A stretch of 27,443 nt of DNA from JANQRV01 sp964533785 (GCA_964533785.1 CAZHNG010000043.1:1-27443), one strand, 5' to 3'. Counted from the first letter of the stretch, positions 1-7,731 are shown. The notes: generated from the letters alone by a model not told the origin. Numbers and translations: made by a program.

Positions 1-20
1 CAATTAGTTAGAATTTTTTG

Positions 21-55
21 TCTAACTTCTAGAGTCTAGCGTCAAAAGTCTAGTA
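21..55. repeat. degenerate heptanucleotide tandem array (TCTAGNG type)
   Basis: Five consecutive 7-bp units can be read: TCTAACT, TCTAGAG, TCTAGCG, TCAAAAG and TCTAGTA. The same heptamer family recurs at 2041-2062 and, in reverse orientation, at 3166-3193. The array lies downstream of the SIMPL gene stop (141, minus strand). The rest of 1-140 shows no gene. Confidence 0.6.
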
Positions 56-140
56 ACTATTTCAATATAATATTAATTTTCTCTGACCGGCTCTACAAGC
101 AACACCCTTGATTTAAAAACCAGCACTTACACAGGATATT

Positions 141-809
141 TTATTCTAAAACGAATGCCATTTTTACCGTATATGACAAAACAATATTCTTGATATCCAA
201 TTGATCCGAAGAGCTTGGTGTAGTCGCGTAAGAAGTATTGTAGGGCCGGATCATTTTGGGGTTGGCACTGTAAGCGCTAGAAGATAAATCTTCAATTTCC
301 AAAACCTCTCCAACTTTTTTACCTACTTCCGCTGCAATTTCTTCCGCATCCTTTCTAGCATCAGCTATAGCTGCTTTTCGCAAATCAACCATGTATTCAT
401 CAATTTTAGAATGCGAATAAGAAGAGATGTTGACGTTGGTCGCCGACAGTTGGTTCATCTGATCGATCAATTTAGTTAATTGGTCTATACCATTTACTTT
501 TATGATATAAACCTTGGAAGCCAAAAACATCTTAGCATTATACTGGTCATAATAACCGGAAATATTCTCCAATCCCATGTCTTGGATAGCAATGCCAATG
601 TTATCGGCCAATTGAATAAGCGTAGCCTCTTGTTGCTCCAGGCTACGGATGCTACCCATTTCAACTTGATCCTGTAAAGTTAAGGTAAGGTAGATCTGGT
701 CGGGGACAATGGCTTTTTCAGCTCTGCCGTTTACCGTAATTTTGTTTTGGCTAAAGGCCGTTAGTCCCATAAAAATGAATAGACTGAGCAATAAAACTGT
801 TTTTTTCAT
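141..809 (-). CDS. SIMPL domain (DUF541) periplasmic protein
   Basis: A 222-residue protein. The N-terminus has a clear signal peptide (MKK, a hydrophobic run, then a likely cut after TAFSQ near residue 21). The mature part begins with the family's typical NKITVNGRAEKAIVPD strand, in which the domain opens as a short beta segment followed by 'PD'. An alanine/glutamate-rich helix (KAAIADARKDAEEIAAEVGKK) near residues 145-165 and a following VGEVLEIED strand are also typical of SIMPL/DUF541 proteins. Members are exported, often oligomeric, and have no agreed biochemical activity; some are linked to oxidative stress or outer-membrane integrity. It is a single-gene unit; the next gene upstream on the same strand starts at 1319. 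Family assignment is good; function is unknown. Confidence 0.88.
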   Translation of the reverse strand: MKKTVLLLSLFIFMGLTAFSQNKITVNGRAEKAIVPDQIYLTLTLQDQVEMGSIRSLEQQEATLIQLADNIGIAIQDMGLENISGYYDQYNAKMFLASKVYIIKVNGIDQLTKLIDQMNQLSATNVNISSYSHSKIDEYMVDLRKAAIADARKDAEEIAAEVGKKVGEVLEIEDLSSSAYSANPKMIRPYNTSYATTPSSSDQLDIKNIVLSYTVKMAFVLE

Positions 810-932
810 AGGTGATAATTAGGTTATTTTGATTTTAAACAATAATCATAATAGAATACCGGAAAAGGTAATCTGATATTGCAACAGCGCCATGATTTTT
901 TTGCACAATTTGCAAAACGTAGTTTCCCTTTT

Positions 933-1319
933 CTAACTTTGGATAAAAGCCGTTGCTTCAATTTCAACCATCAATCCCGGTTCGATCAAACGACTTACTT
1001 CAACCATGGTTGATACGGGTTTTACATTTTTAAAGTATTCCCCATGTGCCCTGCCTACGGCTTCCCATTGATCAATATCGGTTACAAAGATCCTCGTCCT
1101 TATCACATCCTGAATAGAAGCCCCCGCTTCATTCAAGGCTTTTTCAATAATTTCCAGAATGCAGATGGTCTGTTGATAAGGATCACCTTTTCCTACTACT
1201 TTTCCATCCCGAAGGGCAGTCGTTCCGGCAATTTCAACGATATTGCCGATGCGAACGCCCCGGGAGTAGCCAACAATATCCTCCCACTCCGCACCGGAAG
1301 CGATCAATTGTTTGTTCAT
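933..1319 (-). CDS. RidA family protein (YjgF/YER057c/UK114; imine deaminase-like)
   Basis: A 128-residue single-domain protein of the usual Rid length. Visible family signatures are the IVEIAGTTALRDGKVVGKGD region, the arginine in VIRTRIFVTDID (equivalent to the carboxylate-binding Arg of RidA), and the terminal VEIEATAF strand carrying the conserved Glu. Classical RidA trimers hydrolyse reactive enamine/imine intermediates released by PLP enzymes; other Rid subfamilies have different or unknown substrates. The VSRLIEPGLMVEIEA ending suggests a Rid paralogue rather than strict RidA, so no symbol is given. The gene begins 3 bp after the methyltransferase stop, so the two are very probably co-transcribed and the methyltransferase is the upstream partner. 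Cytoplasmic. Confidence 0.9.
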   Translation of the reverse strand: MNKQLIASGAEWEDIVGYSRGVRIGNIVEIAGTTALRDGKVVGKGDPYQQTICILEIIEKALNEAGASIQDVIRTRIFVTDIDQWEAVGRAHGEYFKNVKPVSTMVEVSRLIEPGLMVEIEATAFIQS

Positions 1320-1322
1320 AAT

Positions 1323-1958
1323 TTATTTTTTTGCTATGATTAGTTGATAGTCAAAGATATATCCTGGTTTTAATAGTTTTACATCTACTATTTCACAACC
1401 CATTGAAGTAAGAATATCAACGTATTCTTTCAATGTATTTTGATGAGGATGCAAAATATCGAGCGGAACGATACGGAACAAATATTTCAACCATTGATAT
1501 TTATGTACATCGATGGAAAGCAGGATCGTCCCGCCTGGCTTTACCGCATTGATCAATGAATGGATAGCTTTACGAAGTCTTGCGACATGATTAACGGCAT
1601 TAAAACAGCAAACGAAGTCAAACGTCTGATCCGGCCGGTATGATTCAATTTCCTGTGATACAAACTTTACGTTTGGATATTCCTCTGGATTGAAATGAGG
1701 TAACTTTTGGGCATAAATATCGACCAATGGATCCAGGGCAACCAACTGAGCGTTATCCAAGATCATAAAAATACCGGCAGGTCCGCACCCCGCATCCAAA
1801 ACAGTGGCTGATCCAGGAATTTCAACTCCTGCTTGCCGCAACACACGCTGCCAGTAAGCTTTTTTTTCAGTTTGATATGCTTTGATATCCTTTTTTCGAA
1901 GATAACGCTGCCACCACCTGATCTCGGTAAATTGAGCCAATCGCCACTGCCAATCCAT
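1323..1958 (-). CDS. class I SAM-dependent methyltransferase
   Basis: A 211-residue protein. The Rossmann methyltransferase motif I is seen as VLDAGCGPAGIF (about residues 54-65), followed by an acidic residue ending strand 2 in LVALDPL (motif II). FDFVCCFNAVNHV is motif IV/post-I and GGTILLSIDVHK is motif V/VI. The N-terminal 50 residues are basic and aromatic (WQWRLAQFTEIRWWQRYLRKKD) and probably form a substrate cap. The substrate cannot be named. The start ATG is followed directly by this conserved-looking helix; upstream is a non-coding AT-rich stretch. Forms a two-gene unit with the RidA-family gene 3 bp downstream, which suggests coupled expression but not necessarily a shared pathway. 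Confidence 0.85.
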   Translation of the reverse strand: MDWQWRLAQFTEIRWWQRYLRKKDIKAYQTEKKAYWQRVLRQAGVEIPGSATVLDAGCGPAGIFMILDNAQLVALDPLVDIYAQKLPHFNPEEYPNVKFVSQEIESYRPDQTFDFVCCFNAVNHVARLRKAIHSLINAVKPGGTILLSIDVHKYQWLKYLFRIVPLDILHPHQNTLKEYVDILTSMGCEIVDVKLLKPGYIFDYQLIIAKK

Positions 1959-2040
1959 TTATTTTATAATTTTATTGAAACATTAAATCCGTTAAATTTA
2001 TTTGTATAGATGCCAGATAGCTTTAATGAAATCCGAAAGG

Positions 2041-2103
2041 TCTAGCATCTAGCGTCTAGCGTCCCCGCCTGCCGTTACCGCCAGGTGGGCAGGTAGCGTC
2101 TAA
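2041..2103. repeat. heptamer tandem array (TCTAGCG) with embedded hairpin
   Basis: Three tandem 7-mers (TCTAGCA, TCTAGCG, TCTAGCG) at 2041-2061 are followed by a GC-rich inverted repeat. CCTGCC at 2068-2073 pairs with GGCAGG at 2088-2093, and an inner ACC/GGT pair closes on a GCCA loop. A further partial heptamer (TAGCGTCTAATA) follows at 2094. The block ends about 20 bp before the GTG start of the DUF2027-Smr gene, and a reverse-oriented array lies right after that gene. Confidence 0.65.
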
Positions 2104-2121
2104 TATAAAAACAAACAACAC

Positions 2122-3168
2122 GTGCTTATACCCATCGGTACAAAGGTAAAATTTCTACGCTCCAACGACAGAGGCACTGTCACCGGTTGGTTGGATGGGG
2201 ATATGCTGCGTGTAAAACTGGAAGGGTCTGGCATGGAAATTCCAGCCTTCGAATCAGACCTTATCGCTATAGAAACGCCTCCTACCAAGGTCAAGGCTAA
2301 AATCGTTCCTGGTAAAAAGGTTAAAATGCCGGTTCCTCCGGAAAGAGCAGAACCGCAGCAACAATATATCCTTTTGAAAGACGAAGGTATTCAATTGGCC
2401 TTCGATGCGATTGAAAACAAAGATGGTATATTGGAATCTTTTGATGTTTACCTTATTAATACTACAGCGCACGATGTTCTTTACAATATAGAACTAAAAT
2501 TCTTTGATAAGATAGTATCCAATTTCAATGGGAAACTGGAGGCCGGCAAATTTATACAATTCGACCATCTCAAATGTGATGAGTTAAATGATGCTCCCTC
2601 CTACTCCTTTAGTTGTCAAAAGATTTCTACGCAGGGCCCCGAAGAAGCCGTTGTACGAAGCATCAAGCTTAAGCCAAATCAACTTTTTAACAGTAAGAAG
2701 GAAAGAACGGCTCCTTTGCTCAATCGAAGAGTCCGTTTGTACAAAGTATTCGATAAACTTTCGCCATCTGCCAAAAAGAACTTAGAAGACCTTAGGGCAT
2801 ATACCAGAAAAAAAAGCACTAACCAGTTGACCAGTCCCCCAAAAAACTCCTATTACGAGGGCATAGATTTAATAGAAGCCGCGAGTTTCCCCCTCGAATT
2901 AGACCTTCACCTGGATAAATTGCCCGGTTCGAATAAGAAGCTTACGCCGAAAGCAGCATTACAAATTCAAATGTCCCATTTCGAAGCCTATATTTCAAAA
3001 GCCATTTTACTCGGAGTAGAACGGGTCTTTATCATCCACGGCGTCGGTAAAGGCACCCTAAAAGAAAAAATCGGTAAACGACTTGGTCAAATACCTGAAG
3101 TAAAAGAATTTAAAAACGAATTCCATCCAAAGTATAAATTCGGAGCAACGGAGGTAATATTTAAGTAA
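2122..3168 (+). CDS. DUF2027 and Smr (MutS2-type nuclease) domain protein
   Basis: 348 residues starting at GTG; no in-frame ATG lies near the conserved N-terminus (LIPIGTKVKFLRSNDRGTVTGW), which reads as a small beta-barrel fold and supports this start. Residues about 1-60 form this DUF2027-type barrel and about 95-190 a beta-rich central domain. A basic linker follows, and a C-terminal Smr domain begins near residue 258. Smr hallmarks are LDLH at 260-263 and HGVGKGTLK at 306-314, the motif needed for nicking or nucleic-acid cleavage in Smr proteins. This architecture is a typical Bacteroidota form; a role in DNA or RNA processing is inferred from the Smr domain only. Bracketed by oppositely oriented heptamer arrays. 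Probably monocistronic; 63 bp separate it from the glycosylase. Confidence 0.88.
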   Translation: MLIPIGTKVKFLRSNDRGTVTGWLDGDMLRVKLEGSGMEIPAFESDLIAIETPPTKVKAKIVPGKKVKMPVPPERAEPQQQYILLKDEGIQLAFDAIENKDGILESFDVYLINTTAHDVLYNIELKFFDKIVSNFNGKLEAGKFIQFDHLKCDELNDAPSYSFSCQKISTQGPEEAVVRSIKLKPNQLFNSKKERTAPLLNRRVRLYKVFDKLSPSAKKNLEDLRAYTRKKSTNQLTSPPKNSYYEGIDLIEAASFPLELDLHLDKLPGSNKKLTPKAALQIQMSHFEAYISKAILLGVERVFIIHGVGKGTLKEKIGKRLGQIPEVKEFKNEFHPKYKFGATEVIFK

Positions 3169-3193
3169 TAGACTTTAGACGCTGGACGCTAGA
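3166..3193. repeat. heptamer tandem array, reverse orientation
   Basis: Read on the minus strand, four 7-mers follow each other: TCTAGCG, TCCAGCG, TCTAAAG, TCTATTA. The last overlaps the TAA stop of the DUF2027-Smr gene. Same family as 2041-2061 but inverted, so the gene lies between inverted copies. Confidence 0.6.
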
Positions 3194-3231
3194 GGTACTG
3201 GCATCTCCAATCTGTTATCTAAAAACAAACC

Positions 3232-3843
3232 ATGCACAAAAAATTAACCGAAACCTTCTACCAAAACTTTGATGTACTGAGACTGAGTAAGCAGTTACTT
3301 GGCAAATACCTGGCAACCTCATTTGAAGGGAAATATACGGCCGGTATGATCGTAGAAACAGAAGCTTACCGGGGACCGGATGATAAAGCCTGTCATGCCC
3401 ACCTGAATAGATTTACGAAACGCACCAAGGTTATGTTTGAACCGGGCGGTGTTGCTTATATTTACCTTTGCTACGGCATCCATCATTTGTTTAACATTGT
3501 GACGGCCAATGCCGGGGAACCCCACGCTATATTGGTAAGAGCGATTGACCCTACAGAGGGGATAGAGACTATGTTGAACCGCAGAAAAATGTCCGTCGTT
3601 AAACCTCAACTTACGGCCGGACCAGGTGTATTGACCCAGGCGTTGGGGATAAAAAAACAATATAGTGGCATCAGCCTCGTTGAACAAGGGACTCCCATTT
3701 GGATCGAAGATCGCGGTAACAATATTGCTGAAGATCAAATCATTGCCAGTCCGAGAGTAGGTATTGATTATGCGGAAGAATGTGCACTTTGGGATTGGCG
3801 GTTTAGAGTGAAAAACTCAAAATGGACCAGTAAAGCGAAATGA
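3232..3843 (+). CDS. DNA-3-methyladenine glycosylase, AAG/MPG family
   Basis: 203 residues, the usual length of bacterial AAG (Pur_DNA_glyco) enzymes, which excise alkylated purines and hypoxanthine and start base-excision repair. Motifs line up with the human enzyme: MIVETEAYRGPDD at about 39-51 contains the catalytic Glu44 (human E125) and Tyr46 (Y127); His55 matches H136. YIYLCYGIHHLFN places Tyr78, the intercalating Tyr81 and Asn88 at the positions of Y159, Y162 and N169. ILVRAIDPTEG and LTAGPGVLTQALGI complete the family pattern. All key residues are present, so it should be active. No dedicated repair partner is adjacent; the preceding Smr-domain gene is also a nucleic-acid enzyme, which may be coincidence. 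Confidence 0.95.
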   Translation: MHKKLTETFYQNFDVLRLSKQLLGKYLATSFEGKYTAGMIVETEAYRGPDDKACHAHLNRFTKRTKVMFEPGGVAYIYLCYGIHHLFNIVTANAGEPHAILVRAIDPTEGIETMLNRRKMSVVKPQLTAGPGVLTQALGIKKQYSGISLVEQGTPIWIEDRGNNIAEDQIIASPRVGIDYAEECALWDWRFRVKNSKWTSKAK

Positions 3844-3939
3844 AATACCAGAACCCAAGAACGCCTGATCTTTTGAATAGGATAGCAAGAGATCCTAGCG
3901 TTTAAGCCATACTGCTTAAAAATGATCTACGATAATACC

Positions 3940-5280
3940 ATGAATAAAAACACAATACTTCTTCTTTTTAGCTTTTGCTTCACGCAAATCAGCTACGCAC
4001 AAACCAATCAAAACCAGGTCTACGTCGATTATATCAAAACGGTAAAACTACACCCGGAAGGTTTTGAGCTCAACTTTCCAATGGTGGCCTTGAACTCCGG
4101 TAATTTCCTGGTACTCAGCTTTGATGATGTTTCTGAATATGTACAGGACTATTCTTACACCATCACCCTCATGGATAAGGATTGGCAGCCTAGTTTGCTT
4201 TCCACCGTAGAATACCTGGACGGATTTGACCAAAATATCATTGAAGACTATGATTTTTCTTTCAAGACCAACTTTGGGTACACCAATTACTCTTTGTATT
4301 TACCCAACGAAGACGTAGCCTGGACAAAATCAGGCAATTATTTACTAAAGGTGTTCAATGAAGATCAAAACCAGGAGTTGGTATTCACCCAACGGTTTGT
4401 GGTGTTCGAACAAGAAATACAAATCGTTCCGAATATCGTGAGGCCCAGTGTTGTAAGCAAATCCCAAACCCACCAGGAAATAGATTTCACCATCGACCAC
4501 GAGGGCCTGCAGATCAGAAATCCCCGAACAGAAATAAGCGCTACGATCATTCAAAATGAACGTTGGGATAACGCTATCCAAAATATACCGCCCGCCTTTT
4601 TACGACTACAACAATTATCATTTGATTATCAGAATAAAATCATTTTTCCTGCCGGTAATGAGTTCCGGTTTTTGGATATGAGAAGTTTCCGCGTCAGAAA
4701 CGGCAATATTGCCGAATTGAAAAGAGGGCTGGACAAAACGGAAATATATTTACAGCCGGATGTTAGCCGTATCAATGAGCCGTATTTATCCGTCATTGAC
4801 CTGAATGGCGACTTCATGATTGAAAATATAGACCTCAACCGAAACTTCAATAACCTTTCCAGGGATACTGCTTTTTTCGGGAATGGCGCACCGATAAGGC
4901 CATCGGTCAGTAGGTCGGGACAAGCCAACTTGAACAGCGATTACGCTGAAGTATGGTTCTTTTTAAAGGAGCCACAATTGATATCCGGCCATTCCGTCCA
5001 TATTTTAGGCGAATTTAACCAATGGCAGCCCAACGAGCAAAATAAAATGGTGTACAATGAAGCGGTTAACTCCTACGTCGGTAAGTTACTTATGAAACAA
5101 GGGTATTACGATTATGCTTACGGCATTGCAGATCCCGATACCAGAACGCTCAATCTCAGTGAAATGGAAGGCAATCGTTTTGAAACCATCAACGAATACA
5201 CCATTCTAATTTATTTCCGGCCCTTTGGTCAACGCTATGACCGGATAATTGGTACGGCTAGTTTTACTTCCGGGTTGTAA
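3940..5280 (+). CDS. type IX secretion system plug protein (DUF5103 family)
   Basis: 446 residues from the ATG at 3940, which gives a clean signal peptide (MNKNTILLLFSFCFTQISYAQ). An in-frame ATG at 3922 would add six polar residues and is less likely. The mature protein begins with the DUF5103 pattern (strand 'VKLHPEGFELNFPMVALNSGNFLVLSFDD', Asp-Asp, then a 'YSYTITLMDKDWQPS' strand), and an arginine/asparagine-rich middle contains RNFNNLSRDTAFFG. Near residues 330-398 a carbohydrate-module-like E-set segment (VHILGEFNQWQP...QGYYDYAYG) appears. In Flavobacterium the homologous 'Plug' sits on the periplasmic side of the SprA translocon pore and seals it, so the gene implies a T9SS in this organism. 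Other T9SS genes are not in the window. Signal peptide, length and domain order agree well. Confidence 0.9.
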   Translation: MNKNTILLLFSFCFTQISYAQTNQNQVYVDYIKTVKLHPEGFELNFPMVALNSGNFLVLSFDDVSEYVQDYSYTITLMDKDWQPSLLSTVEYLDGFDQNIIEDYDFSFKTNFGYTNYSLYLPNEDVAWTKSGNYLLKVFNEDQNQELVFTQRFVVFEQEIQIVPNIVRPSVVSKSQTHQEIDFTIDHEGLQIRNPRTEISATIIQNERWDNAIQNIPPAFLRLQQLSFDYQNKIIFPAGNEFRFLDMRSFRVRNGNIAELKRGLDKTEIYLQPDVSRINEPYLSVIDLNGDFMIENIDLNRNFNNLSRDTAFFGNGAPIRPSVSRSGQANLNSDYAEVWFFLKEPQLISGHSVHILGEFNQWQPNEQNKMVYNEAVNSYVGKLLMKQGYYDYAYGIADPDTRTLNLSEMEGNRFETINEYTILIYFRPFGQRYDRIIGTASFTSGL

Positions 5281-5320
5281 AAGCGATCTAGACACGGACA
5301 TCAAATATGGATCGTGATTG

Positions 5321-5340
5321 TCGAAGTCTCCAGACTTCGA
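5321..5340. repeat. perfect 9-bp inverted repeat (hairpin)
   Basis: TCGAAGTCT, a CC centre, then AGACTTCGA: nine perfect base pairs about 40 bp after the stop of the T9SS plug gene. No T-run follows on the plus strand, so it is not a classical intrinsic terminator. It may act as an RNA 3'-end stabiliser or be a dispersed intergenic palindrome. Confidence 0.6.
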
Positions 5341-5433
5341 TACAATATCAATCGGTCTCTGACCGGAAAATGTCAGGTTAATACTTACTTTCTGTGTCCG
5401 GCACTACTCCGCTTTCTGTAATACTTCCCCGCT

Positions 5434-5460
5434 CTTCGACGGTTGCTCCGCTAATCGAAG
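5434..5460. repeat. second interrupted inverted repeat
   Basis: CTTCGA at 5434-5439 pairs with TCGAAG at 5455-5460. An inner CGG (5440-5442) and CCG (5448-5450) pair closes on a five-base loop with a four-base bulge. It shares the TTCGA/TCGAA core with the hairpin at 5321-5340. Confidence 0.45.
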
Positions 5461-5665
5461 GAGGTTACAAGATGGCCAGTAAATGTGTGCATGCCGTAGA
5501 TTTTTGAAATCCAGCAAATCGAGACTTATTGGCCAGCCTGGATAGACTATTTCTAAATCAAAAAATCAAGGACCAACTGCTGTAGTTTCCGCAAACCGTC
5601 CATTATTTCACCTTTCCAATGATCATTTGAACGGGTTTCTTGTTCTATTGAAAAAATTCAAATTC

Positions 5666-6634
5666 ATGAAGTATACGCTTCTATTTACTATTCTGTTATT
5701 CAGCATTTCCTGTTCAAAGGCACCGGAAACCTCTACTGATATCGATACCAGTGCCAGCTCCTACGCCAAAACCGTGGTCAATAACTTTGGCGAAACAAGC
5801 GCAAAATTGAGTGATTACTGGTATCAGGGCAAAGCAGAGATCACCCGCTATGAGCTGCAACAAAACCGTTATCAGGACGTCCATCCGGGAGAGGCCGTTA
5901 TGATCTTTGTCACCGAAGACTTTCTGACGGATAAACAGGTCAAAAACGATCATTACCAAAATCCAAATTCTATTCCTATTCTTAAAACCAACATGTTGCG
6001 GAAATTTGCTACTGGTATTTACGACTATTCCATGATGACTTCCGTTTTCACGCCGGTCAACACCCAGGAACATCCCGCTACACTCAAAGTTTCCACCTCT
6101 TCCCAGGAGTGGTGCGGCCATACCTACATGCAGGTAAACAAACAGAAAAAGGGCTATAAAATGACGCTGCACTCCTATTTTGAGAATGAAGCGGATCAGG
6201 TAAAGAGCGTGGATGATGCGATCCTGGAAGACGAACTGTTTAACCGCATTAGGATCAATCCCGAAATGTTGCCTACCGGATCTGTGGAAATACTACCGAG
6301 CACTATGGTGGTTAGGCTACTTCATCTACCCTTTAAGCCGATAGAAGCCACTACCCGTCTGACGGATTATCAAGGAACAGATTTTGAAGGTAAAGAATTG
6401 AAAGTTTACCAAATTAATTACCCATCTTTACGCCGTAAGGTAGAGATCGTATTTGAAAATGAAGCTCCCCATAAAATTGTCGGCTGGAAGGATGCTTACC
6501 CCTCTGCTTTTGATCAGCAAGTGCGTACTACCATTGCTAAAGCAACAAAAACGATCATGAGCAAATACTGGGGCCAGAATGCGTTGGCGAATATGCCGCT
6601 GCGCCGGGAACTGGGTCTGGAAGGTATAGATTAA
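5666..6634 (+). CDS. uncharacterised Bacteroidota lipoprotein
   Basis: 322 residues when started at the ATG at 5666. The sequence MKYTLLFTILLFSISCSKAP is a textbook lipoprotein signal with lipid-attachment Cys16; the 13 residues from an earlier ATG at 5627 would spoil it. The mature part has no catalytic motif I recognise. It includes a YELQQNRYQDVHPGEAVMIFVTEDF stretch, SSQEWCGHTYMQVN near residue 150, and a C-terminal region ending in PLRRELGLEGI. As far as I recall, similar Bacteroidota proteins are often labelled 'septum formation inhibitor Maf' in public databases. The sequence does not support that: Maf enzymes are about 190-residue cytosolic pyrophosphatases without a signal peptide. 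Probably an envelope lipoprotein of unknown function; two structured intergenic regions flank it. Confidence 0.75.
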   Translation: MKYTLLFTILLFSISCSKAPETSTDIDTSASSYAKTVVNNFGETSAKLSDYWYQGKAEITRYELQQNRYQDVHPGEAVMIFVTEDFLTDKQVKNDHYQNPNSIPILKTNMLRKFATGIYDYSMMTSVFTPVNTQEHPATLKVSTSSQEWCGHTYMQVNKQKKGYKMTLHSYFENEADQVKSVDDAILEDELFNRIRINPEMLPTGSVEILPSTMVVRLLHLPFKPIEATTRLTDYQGTDFEGKELKVYQINYPSLRRKVEIVFENEAPHKIVGWKDAYPSAFDQQVRTTIAKATKTIMSKYWGQNALANMPLRRELGLEGID

Positions 6635-6692
6635 TAGACTTGTCCAGTGTTAAGAAATTAACATCCTGCTCAATCAATTTTAAACAAGTCTA
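6635..6692. repeat. nested inverted repeats after the lipoprotein gene
   Basis: TAGACTTGT (6635-6643) and ACAAGTCTA (6684-6692) are perfect 9-bp arms starting at the base after the stop codon. Inside them TGTTAA-GAAA-TTAACA (6648-6663) forms a 6-bp hairpin with a GNRA-type GAAA loop. An AT-rich stretch (TCATATATTTCTAATTTTTC) follows, so this could be a 3'-end/termination element or an RNA element in the leader of the downstream gene. Confidence 0.55.
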
Positions 6693-6755
6693 TCATATAT
6701 TTCTAATTTTTCAACTTCATCCTGGCGTTACAATCAGGGTTTTAATTTCTTGAAA

Positions 6756-7670
6756 ATGCCACGCATAGCCATAATCGACCTAGGCACCAACACCTTCCAT
6801 TTGATGGTGGCCGAATTAGCTGAAAACGGAACCTTCTCCGTCCTGTTTAAGGAAAGGCGTTATATCAAGCTAGCCGAAGGCGGCATCGATAGCATTAGTC
6901 CCGAAGCATTTGCAAGGGGGATTGATGCCATGCGGCATTTTAAGGGCGTCATCCAGGGTTTTCAGGTTCACCAGATTAAGGCCCTGGGTACCGCAGCCCT
7001 TCGAACAGCCAAAAACGGCCAGGATTTCGTTCAACAGACCAAGTCAGAAACAGGAATAGTCATCGACCTGATCGACGGAGACAAAGAAGCCGAATTGATC
7101 TATCACGGTGTAATGCAGGCGATACCAGCCACCTCAGATACTTTTTTGATCATGGATATTGGGGGTGGCAGTGTCGAGTTTATCATTGCCGACAAGCATG
7201 AGGTATTCTGGGCGCAAAGCTTTCCGCTGGGAGTGGCGGTGCTGTACAAGAACTTTCACCATTCTGATCCTATTGCACCTGAGGAAATCGGCGCCCTCCA
7301 AAATTTTCTGAAGCAACAATTACAACCACTGATCCGTCAATTAAAAGAGCGACCAGTTTCCATAATCGTAGGAGCCTCCGGAACCTTTGATGTCCTGGGA
7401 GATCTTTTCCACGTCACCCAAACGGAAAATTTTGCCGAAATGCCGGTCGATCAATTTGCCCCCTTCTATCAAAGGGTAGTCAAGATGAATATTGCAGCTA
7501 GATTGGCGGCTGAAGAAATTCCAAATTCACGCGCAGACATGATCGTGGTTGCTCTGATCCTGATCGATACTATATTAAATTTCAACCCATTTAAGAAGAT
7601 ATGGATATCCCGGTACGCTCTGAAAGAAGGAGTTGTAGCCGCGTTGCAACTGAAAATCATGAATGAATGA
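6756..7670 (+). CDS. Ppx/GppA-family phosphatase (exopolyphosphatase or pppGpp phosphatase)
   Basis: 304 residues from the ATG at 6756, where the first residues MPRIAIIDLGTNTFHLMV form the phosphate-1 loop of the ASKHA fold. An in-frame TTG at 6750 adds only two residues. IDGDKEAELIYHGV at about 106-119 carries the expected catalytic Glu111, and MDIGGGSVEF (133-142) is the second phosphate loop. SIIVGASGTFDVLG is the adenosine/third motif. At about 300 residues it is the short form consisting of the two ASKHA domains only, lacking the C-terminal HD-like domain of E. coli Ppx. The family hydrolyses inorganic polyphosphate and/or the pppGpp gamma phosphate; which one cannot be read from sequence. 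Cytoplasmic. Convergent with the exported protein gene downstream. Confidence 0.92.
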   Translation: MPRIAIIDLGTNTFHLMVAELAENGTFSVLFKERRYIKLAEGGIDSISPEAFARGIDAMRHFKGVIQGFQVHQIKALGTAALRTAKNGQDFVQQTKSETGIVIDLIDGDKEAELIYHGVMQAIPATSDTFLIMDIGGGSVEFIIADKHEVFWAQSFPLGVAVLYKNFHHSDPIAPEEIGALQNFLKQQLQPLIRQLKERPVSIIVGASGTFDVLGDLFHVTQTENFAEMPVDQFAPFYQRVVKMNIAARLAAEEIPNSRADMIVVALILIDTILNFNPFKKIWISRYALKEGVVAALQLKIMNE

Positions 7671-7731
7671 TGATAAGGAATGTCTAAAATGAAAAGCACT
7701 AGCAATAGATCCTACACCATTTCTCAAATAT

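Larger units (their letters stand above)
5281..5665. other. 385-bp intergenic region with hairpins, no gene seen
   Basis: No ORF with protein-like composition was seen on either strand. It holds two inverted repeats listed separately (5321-5340 and 5434-5460) and a smaller one, CGGTC-tct-GACCG, at 5353-5365. No RNA gene was recognised. It separates two plus-strand genes, so a promoter for the downstream lipoprotein should lie here, but no convincing TAnnTTTG box was found. Confidence 0.55.

Noticed and set aside
3319..3738. Long minus-strand frame opposite the DNA glycosylase gene
   Set aside because: Mirrors the coding frame of a gene whose catalytic motifs are all intact; no domain, signal or promoter of its own.
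5281..5665. CRISPR array or RNA gene in the long intergenic region
   Set aside because: Repeats are single inverted pairs, not regularly spaced direct repeats; no tRNA-like clover leaf was found.
5714..6172. 152-residue minus-strand frame inside the lipoprotein gene
   Set aside because: The plus-strand frame has a lipobox and coherent sequence; the reverse frame has none.
5666..6634. Calling this gene Maf
   Set aside because: Length, lipoprotein signal and lack of Maf motifs argue against it.
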